From Bacteroidales bacterium (GTDB lineage Bacteria > Bacteroidota > Bacteroidia > Bacteroidales > Tenuifilaceae): a stretch of 64,000 bases of DNA. Every line of letters starts with the position of its first letter. The stretch's first letter is position 1. Made by a program: the position numbers and the translations under genes. Location of the stretch: contig JABFRB010000014.1 in the NCBI GenBank assembly GCA_013141385.1, positions 124,001 through 188,000 of the forward strand. The letters are read 5' to 3'. Below are positions 8,961 to 17,411 of the stretch, in pieces. A model generated the notes under the pieces. The model saw only the letters and a program-made list of their open reading frames with translations. It had not been told where the DNA came from and made no database searches.

Positions 8961-9998
8961 CTATTTACCTATAAAATCGATATAAACTGGCAAATGATCG
9001 CTAAAACCACCATGATATTTATATCCAACAAATGTGCGGAAAGGTTTTTCACCGATAAAAGCATCATCAGGTTCAAGCAAAAAATCGGCTTTAAACACCG
9101 AAGCGTTTTCAGGTGATGTATGTATAACCCTTTTACTATCAAGAAAACTATTTGAGATAATAATTTGATCGATCATTCCCCAAACACCTTGATATTTATA
9201 ACTCCCCTGCCCGCTTGCCTTTAGCATTGATGAAATGCTTACAAGTCCTGATTTACAGGTATCGCTAATATTTGAATAAACCTTTAAACCATCAACCATT
9301 GGTGCGCTTTCTGGCTCATCGTTAAAATCGCCCATAATGAGAATCCGGGCATCCGGGTAAAATATTTTTATTGAATCAACCTTTTGTTTAAGCGTATTTG
9401 CTGCTGCAAAACGTCCCGATGTTGACTCCAACTCCCCGCCAAGTTTGGAAGGCCAATGGTTAACAAAAACATGTAGTGTATCTACACCACCTAGGACTCC
9501 TTTTGCATAAAGGATTTCTCGGGTTCTCCGAGTGGGTTGATCGGGGAAGAAAACACGAAAGAACTTTGATTCTTGTAGATCAAATAAATCATTCCTGTAT
9601 AAAAGAGCAACATCAATTCCACGGGGATCGGGTGATTCCCTATGAACTATTCTATAATCATATTTAATCAACGGAGTTTCATGGGTTAATCGATAAAGAA
9701 CAATGCCATTCTCAACCTCGCATAGACCAACAAACACAGGTGGATTCCACTCTCCAACAGCGATAATAGTTTTGTAGATGCCATTAATTTTCTGATTCAT
9801 CTTATCCCAAGTCCAATGCCTTGCGCCCATTGGCGTAAACTCTTCATCTTGAGTAAGAGAATCATCAAATGAATCGAACAGATTCTCGGTATTATAAAAC
9901 ATTGCCCTATATTTTTTCACATCACCAGTTTCCTGTGCAGTGGAGAAGGCAATAACTATAAAAAATTGTAATGAGATGAGGATGGAAGTCTTAATCAT
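8961..9998 (-). CDS. exported endonuclease/exonuclease/phosphatase family protein
   Basis: A 345-residue protein with a signal peptide (residues 1-21, ending STAQ) and a complete DNase I-like/EEP fold. Metal- and substrate-binding motifs are present in order: FYNTENLFDSFDD near 33, CEVENG near 93, GIDVALLYR near 128, VNHWPSKLGGE near 178, ILIMGDFNDEPES near 215 and GFSDHLPVYIDF at the end. It is expected to hydrolyse phosphodiester bonds outside the cytoplasm; nucleic acid and other phosphoesters are both possible. It follows the beta-helix lipoprotein gene by 15 bases on the same strand and is probably co-transcribed with it. Confidence 0.88.
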   Translation of the reverse strand: MIKTSILISLQFFIVIAFSTAQETGDVKKYRAMFYNTENLFDSFDDSLTQDEEFTPMGARHWTWDKMNQKINGIYKTIIAVGEWNPPVFVGLCEVENGIVLYRLTHETPLIKYDYRIVHRESPDPRGIDVALLYRNDLFDLQESKFFRVFFPDQPTRRTREILYAKGVLGGVDTLHVFVNHWPSKLGGELESTSGRFAAANTLKQKVDSIKIFYPDARILIMGDFNDEPESAPMVDGLKVYSNISDTCKSGLVSISSMLKASGQGSYKYQGVWGMIDQIIISNSFLDSKRVIHTSPENASVFKADFLLEPDDAFIGEKPFRTFVGYKYHGGFSDHLPVYIDFIGK

Positions 9999-10013
9999 AT
10001 CAAATTTAGCAAG

Positions 10014-11447
10014 CTATTCTTTTCGTTCGTAAGCACCCAAATCAGGATTGGCATCCAATAAATGGCTAACGTTTTTCAAATCAATTGGATATTGAATTGA
10101 ATATATCTGTAACCCTTTATCTTTTGCAGGACTTAAGGTGTCAAGTTGAAAATTGAGAGACCATGGGTCTTTAAATTTAGGGTTATCTTTGGTTACATTT
10201 AAAAATTTTGCAGGATCGGAAATATTATAATCATTAGGCACTTTTAGAATACAATGATCAAAGTTATAATTCATCGATGCTGAGACCAGTTGCCCTTTAT
10301 AGGTATTATCTATTTCAAATTCTAGATCTTGACTTCCGTAGATAATGCAATTATTAAATAAAGCCTGTTCCAAATTTCGTGGTTCAACTAAAACAGGACC
10401 ATCTTTTACAAGCTGATATATGTAATAATTATTAAGAAGGAGTGCTGGCCCTTTTCGTGAAATGTATTGTCCCCAATAATTTGCTATGGTGCAATGGTAG
10501 AATTTATATGACCCGCCAATAGTTAACGCAACACTTATTTGGCTTGCGTTTGAGAAAAGACAATTATCTGCTTCAATCTTCGAGCCTCGGGCGTATAGCC
10601 CAACAGAACTCATATTTTCAATTTTCGTGTTGCTAATCTTTAATGTTGGAGCATCTGTGGTAACACAGGTATCAACAATTACTCCATTAATCGCATTCTT
10701 AATTTCCGCCCACCGAATTTGATTGTTTTTACTTCCAGCAGAAAGCCATATTCCGCCCCACTGACCGGCTTTGTCACGATAAAACAGTTCCCTTCTATCC
10801 CCATCAAAAGTTACAGGATTTTCGTACTCTCCTTCTATTTTAAGAGATCCGGCTACTATTAAATGTGCGTTATTATGAAAATAGAGTTTAGTGCCTGCTT
10901 GAATTTTGAGTTCAACATTTGGTTTTATATAAAAAAAACCATAAATGAGATGTGGCTTATTGGGAGTAAGAACTGTATCCGAGCTAAGAGTTTCTGAATT
11001 TATAAGATTTACATCTTGTCCCCAAGCAACCAACTTAACATCCTGAACATTACCATTTGTTGTAAACACAACTGAATCGACAACAACCAATGGTGAATTC
11101 TGATTATTTGGGTCAACATTGACCTCAACAAACACAAAAAGGCTATCGTTTTTTCGAATAGTTACATTATCTACCCTATTGGCAGGTACTCCATCTACAT
11201 TAATTCGATAATTAGATGAGTTACCTCCAGCCAATTCAATGGAAGAAATCCTTAAATCGTTGCTATTTTTATTATAAACCTTGAAATACCTAGTAGATGA
11301 GCCAATGGTTGTAAAAACCGTATCAAACATCACTGTATCCCTAGAGAATTTAAGTTTTAACGATGGATTAGAAGATATATCCTCTCTTTCGCACGATGCA
11401 AACCAAAAAATTAAAACTGGAAGAAATATAAAATATAGTCTATTCAT
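10014..11447 (-). CDS. lipoprotein with predicted right-handed beta-helix
   Basis: A 477-residue lipoprotein. The ATG at 11447 is preferred to an upstream one at 11489 because it puts a typical lipoprotein signal at the N terminus (MNRLYFIFLPVLIFWFASC, lipobox Cys at residue 19). The first part (about 30-170) looks like an immunoglobulin-like beta domain with VFVEVNVDP; the central part has short strands with repeated N/I patterns (IRWAEIKNAINGVIVDT, LYARGSKIEADNCLF) typical of parallel beta-helix proteins. The C terminus ends DANPDLGAYERK, common in Bacteroidota beta-helix proteins. It is probably outer-membrane anchored; the ligand is unknown. It sits 15 bases upstream of the EEP nuclease gene. 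Confidence 0.75.
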   Translation of the reverse strand: MNRLYFIFLPVLIFWFASCEREDISSNPSLKLKFSRDTVMFDTVFTTIGSSTRYFKVYNKNSNDLRISSIELAGGNSSNYRINVDGVPANRVDNVTIRKNDSLFVFVEVNVDPNNQNSPLVVVDSVVFTTNGNVQDVKLVAWGQDVNLINSETLSSDTVLTPNKPHLIYGFFYIKPNVELKIQAGTKLYFHNNAHLIVAGSLKIEGEYENPVTFDGDRRELFYRDKAGQWGGIWLSAGSKNNQIRWAEIKNAINGVIVDTCVTTDAPTLKISNTKIENMSSVGLYARGSKIEADNCLFSNASQISVALTIGGSYKFYHCTIANYWGQYISRKGPALLLNNYYIYQLVKDGPVLVEPRNLEQALFNNCIIYGSQDLEFEIDNTYKGQLVSASMNYNFDHCILKVPNDYNISDPAKFLNVTKDNPKFKDPWSLNFQLDTLSPAKDKGLQIYSIQYPIDLKNVSHLLDANPDLGAYERKE

Positions 11448-11545
11448 AGTATTTTCATTCACATCAAAAGTAGAAAATATTTTCAGCATATCTTTTTCAA
11501 ATATAATTTTGATACTTTTACTTTTTAAATTCTAAAATAGTTGCT

Positions 11546-13195
11546 ATGAAAAAGGGAGTTACAAATTCCATTTTTATCATTTCAATAATCTCATTCATTC
11601 TTATTATGGCATGTTCGAAACGTCAAAAAGTTGATTTAATTGTGACAAATGCAACAATTTATACAGTTGATTCAACCTTTAGCACAAAACAGAGCATGGC
11701 TATTGGTAATGGTAAGATTATTGCTATTGGCACAAATCAAGAAATTGATTCAAAATATGAAGCATCGAATATTATAGATGCATCCGGAAAATATATTTTC
11801 CCTGGATTCATAGATCCTCATTGCCATTTTTTAGGATACGGAACTTCACTTAGCAATGCTTCCCTATCAGGGGCAAAAACATGGAATGAGGTTATTGAAA
11901 GATTAGTAGCTCATCAAAAAGAGTTTCCATCGGAATGGGTTCTGGGGCGTGGATGGAATCAGAATGAATGGGATATTAAAGAGTTTCCAACGAATGACTT
12001 ACTTGATAAGGCATTCCCCAACAAACCTGTTTTTATAGTTAGAGTTGATGGTCATGCAGCCATTGCAAACTCTTATGCACTAAAAATGGCGGGCGTTACA
12101 GAATCCTCAAAGAAAGAAGGTGGTGAACTAATTAAAAAAGACGGAAAACTAACTGGTGTTCTTGTTGATAATGCTATTGAATTGGTAAGAGTAATTATAC
12201 CTGAAATAGATAGAGCAACAAAGGAGCAAATACTATTAAAAGCTCAGGAGAATTGCTTTGAAGTTGGCTTAACCACAGTATCGGATGCTGGTATAGATTT
12301 ACAAGATGTACTATTAATAGACTCCCTTCAAAAAACGGAGAAACTCAAGATGAGAGTCTATGCAATGCTTAATCCTACCGCTGAAAATTTCGACCATTTT
12401 CTTTCAAAAGGAATTTATTCAACAGATAATCTAACAGTTCGATCCATAAAACTTTTTGCCGATGGTGCTTTGGGCTCAAGAGGGGCATTATTATTACAAC
12501 CATATACTGATGCACCAAATACGAAGGGACTTCAAGTAGAATCTACCGAAAGCCTATTAGCCAACTGCGAGAGAGCATTTAAAGCAGGTTATCAGGTTAA
12601 CACTCATTGCATTGGAGATGCAGCCGTTCGGTTGATGCTAGACAATTATTCGAAATATCTTAAACCCAAAAACGATCTACGTTGGAGAATTGAGCATGCT
12701 CAAGTTGTAGATCCGCAGGATTTAAATAGATTCGGAGAGTATTGTGTAATTCCTTCGGTACAAACCACACATGCAACCTCTGATATGAACTGGGCAGATG
12801 AGCGCCTAGGCAATAGGGTAAAGTACGCTTATGCTTATCAGGATCTACTTAAGCAGAATGGTTGGTTGCCAAATGGCAGCGATTTTCCTGTTGAAGACAT
12901 TAACCCATTATTCGGATTTTATGCAGGCATTAGCCGTAAAGATTTAAATGGATTGCCTGAAAATAGATTTCAAAAAGAAAATGCTTTGGACAGAAAACAA
13001 GCCCTTATGACAATGACAATCTGGGCAGCAAAAGCAAATTTCGAAGAATCCTTTAAAGGAAGCCTAGAGCCAGGTAAATGGGCTGATTTTGTAATTCTTG
13101 AAAAGGATTTACTAGTTGAGCCTGAATCAGATTTGCCAAAATCAAAAGTTATTAGCACTTTTGTTGCAGGAGAACTAGTTTATCAAAAAAAATAA
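11546..13195 (+). CDS. amidohydrolase family 3 lipoprotein (YtcJ-like)
   Basis: A 549-residue metal-dependent hydrolase. The N terminus is a lipoprotein signal (IISFILIMACSK, Cys about residue 23). Amidohydrolase landmarks: GKYIFPGFIDPHCHFLG near residue 90 with the HxH metal site, the VSDAGID segment near 245, NTHCIGDAAV near 352, WRIEHAQVV near 375 and LPNGSDFPVED near 445 with the last metal Asp. It belongs with YtcJ-like exoenzymes that cleave formamide or imide-type bonds; the natural substrate is not known. It is divergent from the beta-helix lipoprotein and 9 bases upstream of the acetyltransferase gene, so the two probably form one transcript. Confidence 0.88.
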   Translation: MKKGVTNSIFIISIISFILIMACSKRQKVDLIVTNATIYTVDSTFSTKQSMAIGNGKIIAIGTNQEIDSKYEASNIIDASGKYIFPGFIDPHCHFLGYGTSLSNASLSGAKTWNEVIERLVAHQKEFPSEWVLGRGWNQNEWDIKEFPTNDLLDKAFPNKPVFIVRVDGHAAIANSYALKMAGVTESSKKEGGELIKKDGKLTGVLVDNAIELVRVIIPEIDRATKEQILLKAQENCFEVGLTTVSDAGIDLQDVLLIDSLQKTEKLKMRVYAMLNPTAENFDHFLSKGIYSTDNLTVRSIKLFADGALGSRGALLLQPYTDAPNTKGLQVESTESLLANCERAFKAGYQVNTHCIGDAAVRLMLDNYSKYLKPKNDLRWRIEHAQVVDPQDLNRFGEYCVIPSVQTTHATSDMNWADERLGNRVKYAYAYQDLLKQNGWLPNGSDFPVEDINPLFGFYAGISRKDLNGLPENRFQKENALDRKQALMTMTIWAAKANFEESFKGSLEPGKWADFVILEKDLLVEPESDLPKSKVISTFVAGELVYQKK

Positions 13196-13204
13196 TAGCT
13201 TGCT

Positions 13205-13675
13205 ATGGAAATCAGGCTTGCAGAAAAAACTAAACTGATTGAGGTACTTTATATAATCAGAGAATGCTCGAGGCAACTCCTCGAAAAAGGAATTAAGTAC
13301 TGGAACAATAGCTTAGCTGATTATAATGACATCTCTGAAGATATTGCTAATCAATTTGTATATCTACTGGTTATAGATAGGGTTACTATTGGGACAGTTA
13401 CAATTAAACCCGATAAATCGAACCCAAAAACTTTAGTAATTAGCCGATTGGCAATTTACCCCCCCTTCCAAAAAAGAGGATTAGCCCCCGAAGTTCTAAA
13501 ATTTGCAGAAGATTTAGCCAGAAAGAAGGGATCAACAATACTTAAAGGAACTACACCTGTTGAGGATAAATCTCTTGGTCAACTGCTTGAAGAAAATGGT
13601 TTTATAAACCAAGGTTCTGAGAATGAAGTTCCTGATGAATTTATTAGTATTAAGTTCGAAAAAAGAATAGTCTAG
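13205..13675 (+). CDS. GNAT family N-acetyltransferase
   Basis: A 156-residue GNAT protein predicted to transfer an acetyl group from acetyl-CoA. The acetyl-CoA binding core is visible as ISRLAIYPPFQKRGLAPEVL near residues 78-97 (R/Q-x-x-G-x-A pattern), followed by the helix FAEDLARKKGST. An aminoglycoside-type or small-molecule acceptor cannot be told. It starts 9 bases after the amidohydrolase stop and ends at a strong bidirectional terminator. Confidence 0.8.
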   Translation: MEIRLAEKTKLIEVLYIIRECSRQLLEKGIKYWNNSLADYNDISEDIANQFVYLLVIDRVTIGTVTIKPDKSNPKTLVISRLAIYPPFQKRGLAPEVLKFAEDLARKKGSTILKGTTPVEDKSLGQLLEENGFINQGSENEVPDEFISIKFEKRIV

Positions 13676-13692
13676 TCTAACTTCATAATAGC

Positions 13693-13737
13693 ATAAAATA
13701 TCAAAAATCCTAATAATTAGGACTTTTGATATTTTAT
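13693..13737. terminator. long bidirectional terminator palindrome
   Basis: Arms of 21 bases (ATAAAATATCAAAAATCCTAA and its complement with one mismatch) enclose a 3-base loop between the convergent GNAT and barrel genes. A/T-rich outer arms would give U runs in both directions. Confidence 0.8.
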
Positions 13738-13749
13738 ACTTGGAATGCG

Positions 13750-14289
13750 CTAAAAGTAAAAATTTAAGCCTCCACCAATAAAATTGTAAGCTGGATCAGT
13801 TAATCCAATCTCTGCTTCAAATATAAAACTCATATTCTTTCTAACACCTATTTCAAGGCCAAGTGGCAGCCATAGTAAGAAACGAGTTTTATCATCATTA
13901 AAATTAACATCAAGGTCAAGTCCCGAAGAAAATCTAATATCACTCTTTATAGGGAACGTGATATTTAAGGCACCATCTAAACCAAAATCACCAAATTGAT
14001 GAGCACCAACAACAAACGACATTCTATATGGAAGAGCAAATTCCACATCGGCTCCAAAATAATCGGTTGTACCCAAAAACCCAGCCTTCACCGAAAAATC
14101 TATACCCTTTTTTATACCATAACCTCCATGAAGAAATAATATAAAATCTGAGTTTCCATTTATTAAAACACTGGGTTCAATACCCAAAGAGAAGGTCTTT
14201 GGTTTAAGTGTTTGACCTGTATTGAAAACCTGACTAAATGAACTACTCGCCATAAGAAGTAGTAACAAAAACAATAATCTCTTTTTCAT
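13750..14289 (-). CDS. small outer-membrane beta-barrel protein
   Basis: A 179-residue exported protein with a clear signal peptide (LLFLLLLLMASSSFSQ). The mature part alternates short amphipathic strands and turns (FSLGIEPSVLINGNSDFILFLHGGYG, DFSVKAGFLG, RMSFVVGAHQFG) and ends with an aromatic residue (GGGLNFYF), as expected for an outer-membrane barrel of six to eight strands. No enzymatic motif is seen. It lies between two terminators and is probably transcribed alone. Confidence 0.65.
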   Translation of the reverse strand: MKKRLLFLLLLLMASSSFSQVFNTGQTLKPKTFSLGIEPSVLINGNSDFILFLHGGYGIKKGIDFSVKAGFLGTTDYFGADVEFALPYRMSFVVGAHQFGDFGLDGALNITFPIKSDIRFSSGLDLDVNFNDDKTRFLLWLPLGLEIGVRKNMSFIFEAEIGLTDPAYNFIGGGLNFYF

Positions 14290-14347
14290 TTAATAATAGT
14301 TAATTAGTTTACAAACAAAAATATGCAGTTTTTATGAAATATAAAAA

Positions 14348-14376
14348 AAAGAACCCCAGGGAACCACTCCTGGGGC
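14348..14376 (-). terminator. intrinsic terminator of the tolC-like gene
   Basis: On the minus strand a CCCCAGGAGTGG...CCTGGGG hairpin is followed by eight T residues, about 45 bases past the TolC stop. The bases between stop and hairpin share a GGTTTA...TTTAGTTT..GGTTTG pattern with the terminator at 6598. Confidence 0.85.
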
Positions 14377-14419
14377 TAAACAAACCACAAACTAAACATA
14401 CTAATTAAACCTGAAAAAA

Positions 14420-15778
14420 CTACAAGGTTATTGGAATACCTCTATAGAAATCAAGTATTTTGAGTCTTAATAAATATGAATATTTTGCATGAAGTAATTC
14501 ACCTTGGGATCTAATTAGATTATCACGAGCTATTCCATAATCAATAGCATTTACCATTCCAAGGTTAAATTTCTCTTTACTTACCTCGTAAACTTCTTTG
14601 AACGAGGATTCTGCTTCTTTCAAAGATTCATATCTATCATATTCTGCTTTAACTGCTGCATATGCCTGCTGAACACTCTTTAAAAGAGTTTTATCAGATT
14701 CTTGAAGTTCAAATTTTGCATCTAAAACATCTATTTTAGCTCGACTAATTTGAGTATATCCAGTTAGTCTGTTAAGGATTGGAATATTTAACTGTAGTCC
14801 AACAAATTTCTGAATATTATCTTTAGCTTGCGATCTAAAAGAATATTGTGGATAAGCTATTTGATTTCCTCCTGCATCTGTAATTATTGCACTTTCTGAA
14901 AAAGATGTTCCAATCTGATAGGAAAGAATTAAAGTTGGAGAAATACTACCAATTGCCATGCTATATCTTTTTCGTGCGCTCTTAAGTCTATACTCAGCAA
15001 TCTTAACCGATGGCATTGTAGAATGAGCAAAATCATAGTACTGATTTAAACTCATTGATATTGTATCATTTGTTAAAATAATATTATCTGTATTTATCTT
15101 AAAACCATCAAGGGTATCAAGTTCTAGCATTTGAGCTAAATCTAGGTATGCTGCATCCAATGAATTATTTGCAGCAGTTAGTTGGGCTTTTTCATTAATT
15201 GCTTGAGCTTGTATTTGTAAAAACTCAGTACTTGCCACATTACCTAATTCATATTGTGATTTCACTCGTTCGAGTTGACTCTTTGAAGTTTCAACTCTAT
15301 TTATAGCCAAATTACAGTTTTCCTGCGCAAGTAAAACTTGTAAGTATTGTGTTGTTATGTTGATAGACATATTCTTCTTCAACTCTTCCACTCCTTCTAT
15401 AGCAGCAAGTAAATCGAATTTCGCCCTCCTAATATTATTGAAATTACGTAATCCTTGAAAAATATCCATTTGACCATTAATCCCAGCACCACCCGATTTA
15501 ACAGCAAATTTTTCGAATTTCGCCGTATACTGATTAAAATCAAAACCGTCAACATAGTTATAATTAGCATAAGTATTGATTGTAGGAGTTATATTGGCAA
15601 TCGCTTGAATATTATCTTTTTCTAATCTTTCGGATTGTAAAACACTCCTTTTTATCTGAATATTATTTTGCAAAGCATAGCTAATGCACTCCTCCAAAGT
15701 CCATTTTTTCTGAGCAAAAAGAGTGGTAGTAGAGAGTAAAACAAAAACAGTTAGAAAATATTTAAAATGTTGTTTCAT
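14420..15778 (-). CDS. TolC family outer-membrane efflux protein
   Basis: A 452-residue TolC-like trimeric channel subunit for tripartite export. The ATG at 15778 gives a clean signal peptide (MKQHFKYFLTVFVLLSTTTLFAQ); an in-frame start 21 bases upstream would lengthen the N region. The mature protein starts KKWTLEECISYALQNN, the family hallmark, and holds two coiled-coil repeat halves (INRVETSKSQLERVKSQYELGNV near 165 and ESSFKEVYEVSKEKFNLGMV near 400). It is downstream of the two small genes and of the ABC ATPase and HlyD adaptor genes on the same strand, and is the presumed outer-membrane partner of that exporter. Confidence 0.9.
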   Translation of the reverse strand: MKQHFKYFLTVFVLLSTTTLFAQKKWTLEECISYALQNNIQIKRSVLQSERLEKDNIQAIANITPTINTYANYNYVDGFDFNQYTAKFEKFAVKSGGAGINGQMDIFQGLRNFNNIRRAKFDLLAAIEGVEELKKNMSINITTQYLQVLLAQENCNLAINRVETSKSQLERVKSQYELGNVASTEFLQIQAQAINEKAQLTAANNSLDAAYLDLAQMLELDTLDGFKINTDNIILTNDTISMSLNQYYDFAHSTMPSVKIAEYRLKSARKRYSMAIGSISPTLILSYQIGTSFSESAIITDAGGNQIAYPQYSFRSQAKDNIQKFVGLQLNIPILNRLTGYTQISRAKIDVLDAKFELQESDKTLLKSVQQAYAAVKAEYDRYESLKEAESSFKEVYEVSKEKFNLGMVNAIDYGIARDNLIRSQGELLHAKYSYLLRLKILDFYRGIPITL

Positions 15779-15820
15779 GGTTCGTATTTTTATCAGCAAA
15801 AAATATTCGTTTAATAACTA

Positions 15821-16174
15821 CTAAAGAATTTCAATCATATCAATATCCAAATCATCCATTTCACTATACACTGGCAGTAATTGTTTTAAATAATTCAACA
15901 TTCTAGTATTACTTGATGAATCTAGAGGAAAATTAGGCTTAATAGTTAGAAAAGGATAACAGTCTTCATTTAAACAAGAATCGGAATTGGAAAGCCCATA
16001 ATCAAATGATTCATTATTATTGGCGGTGACAACTATAACACTTGATAGTTCACCCGCTTCAACTTGAGATTTCTCACGTGGAGGATTACTCGATGAGGGT
16101 TGCTCTGCATATGCCTCAACAAAACCGAAAATGAAGCATATAAAAGTCAATAATAGTATTTTGTATTTAATCAT
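15821..16174 (-). CDS. small exported protein of unknown function
   Basis: A 117-residue protein not recognised as any family. A signal peptide is clear (ILLLTFICFIFGFVEAYA, cleavage near residue 23). The mature part is acidic, Ser/Asn-rich, contains two Cys (DSCLNEDCYPF) that could form a disulfide, and ends in a run of Asp, Glu and Ile. It is 11 bases from the next small gene and 42 from the TolC start, so it is probably part of the efflux transcript. Confidence 0.6.
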   Translation of the reverse strand: MIKYKILLLTFICFIFGFVEAYAEQPSSSNPPREKSQVEAGELSSVIVVTANNNESFDYGLSNSDSCLNEDCYPFLTIKPNFPLDSSSNTRMLNYLKQLLPVYSEMDDLDIDMIEIL

Positions 16175-16185
16175 TTCTAAATTAT

Positions 16186-16485
16186 TTAATTTCCATTTTT
16201 CTTTCTATAAAGCACCTGGATATGTGTGGCTCCAGTTCTTGGCGTGAAGATTTGAATTAACTCCCAGCCGCTATCATAGTTTGAGATTGAATTACGGAGT
16301 TGAATAATCTGCTCTAAGGTAGCATGCATTGAATCATCATCCGGTGAGGATTGACTATTTTCAATATTCCAGGGAAAGGATTCTACTCTAAAACTGTAAC
16401 TCATTTTTTTCCCGCCAATAGTTAATGTAACATCAGCGACTTCATCCTCCCCAAGATTCGAAATTGGTATACATATCTCTTTCAT
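16186..16485 (-). CDS. small cytoplasmic protein of unknown function
   Basis: A 99-residue protein without signal or membrane segment. It begins MKEICIPISNLGEDEVADVTL, has an acidic/Ser central part (NSQSSPDDDS) and ends in a beta-rich segment (THIQVLYRKKNG). I do not recognise the family. It lies between the efflux ATPase and the small exported protein, where a permease gene would normally be expected, but has no transmembrane helix. Confidence 0.55.
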   Translation of the reverse strand: MKEICIPISNLGEDEVADVTLTIGGKKMSYSFRVESFPWNIENSQSSPDDDSMHATLEQIIQLRNSISNYDSGWELIQIFTPRTGATHIQVLYRKKNGN

Positions 16486-16561
16486 AACTATAGTATTAGA
16501 TTAATCGATAATATATTTATATAACACAGGTCGTCATGGTTTATTTATGTTATTTACAATT

Positions 16562-16621
16562 ATGAAACACCCATATCCTGATTATTCACTTTAGTACACA
16601 CCTAAAATATGGGCGTTTCAT
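16562..16621. repeat. 15-bp inverted repeat upstream of the small genes
   Basis: ATGAAACACCCATAT (16562-16576) and ATATGGGCGTTTCAT (16607-16621) are inverted copies with one mismatch, 30 bases apart. There is no T run, so it may be an operator, an RNA stem or a small element rather than a terminator. Confidence 0.6.
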
Positions 16622-16689
16622 GGCAAAACCTTTTTCTTATTATTTTAGTTTGATGTTTTTATAGTAATCTAAATAATTCTATTAATCTT

Positions 16690-17373
16690 TTACAATACTT
16701 TTTTAACATTCTCTGTTACAATATGTCCATCGAATAGTTGTACAATTCGGTGAGCTTTTTCTGCATCGGTTGGTGAATGGGTAACCATTACAACAGTTGT
16801 TCCTTCGCGGTTCAATTCACTTAATAATTCCATAACCTCTTCACCGTTTGCTGAATCAAGGTTACCTGTTGGCTCATCGGCTAGGATTAGTTTTGGATTA
16901 GCAACAACAGCACGTGCAATAGCAACCCTTTGCTGCTGACCTCCAGAAAGTTGTTGTGGAAAGTGTTGTTTACGATGTGAGATTTTCATTCTTTCTAAAA
17001 CTACTTCAACCTTTTTCTTACGCTCAGATGAAGGAACATTCATATATAGTAAAGGCAATTCAACATTTTCAAAAACAGTTAGCTCATCAATTAGGTTAAA
17101 ACTCTGGAACACAAACCCAATGTTGGATTTTCTTAGATTTGTGCGCTGTTTTTCTTTGAACTTCGATACTTCAATGCCATTAAAATAAAAATCACCTCCG
17201 CTAGGATTATCGAGCAAACCAATAATGTTTAACAGGGTGGATTTTCCGCATCCTGAAGGACCCATGATAGCCACAAATTCCCCTTGTTTAATTTCAAGAT
17301 TCACCTTATTTAAAGCTGTAGTTTCAACTTCCTCTGTACGGAAAACCTTAACTAATTCTTGTGTTTTAATCAT
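16690..17373 (-). CDS. ABC transporter ATP-binding protein (MacB/LolD type)
   Basis: A 227-residue nucleotide-binding subunit of the MacB/LolD/FtsE class, coupling ATP hydrolysis to export or to mechanotransmission. Walker A GPSGCGKST near residue 37, Q-loop FQSFNLIDELTV near 88, signature LSGGQQQRVAIARA near 142, Walker B LILADEPTGNLD near 162 and the switch His in VMVTHS near 197 are all present. The gene is 38 bases downstream of the HlyD adaptor gene. The FtsX-type permease that such ATPases need is not encoded nearby. Confidence 0.93.
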   Translation of the reverse strand: MIKTQELVKVFRTEEVETTALNKVNLEIKQGEFVAIMGPSGCGKSTLLNIIGLLDNPSGGDFYFNGIEVSKFKEKQRTNLRKSNIGFVFQSFNLIDELTVFENVELPLLYMNVPSSERKKKVEVVLERMKISHRKQHFPQQLSGGQQQRVAIARAVVANPKLILADEPTGNLDSANGEEVMELLSELNREGTTVVMVTHSPTDAEKAHRIVQLFDGHIVTENVKKVL

Positions 17374-17411
17374 AGTAGTAGATATTATTTTGTTTGTTAA
17401 AATATAGTTAT

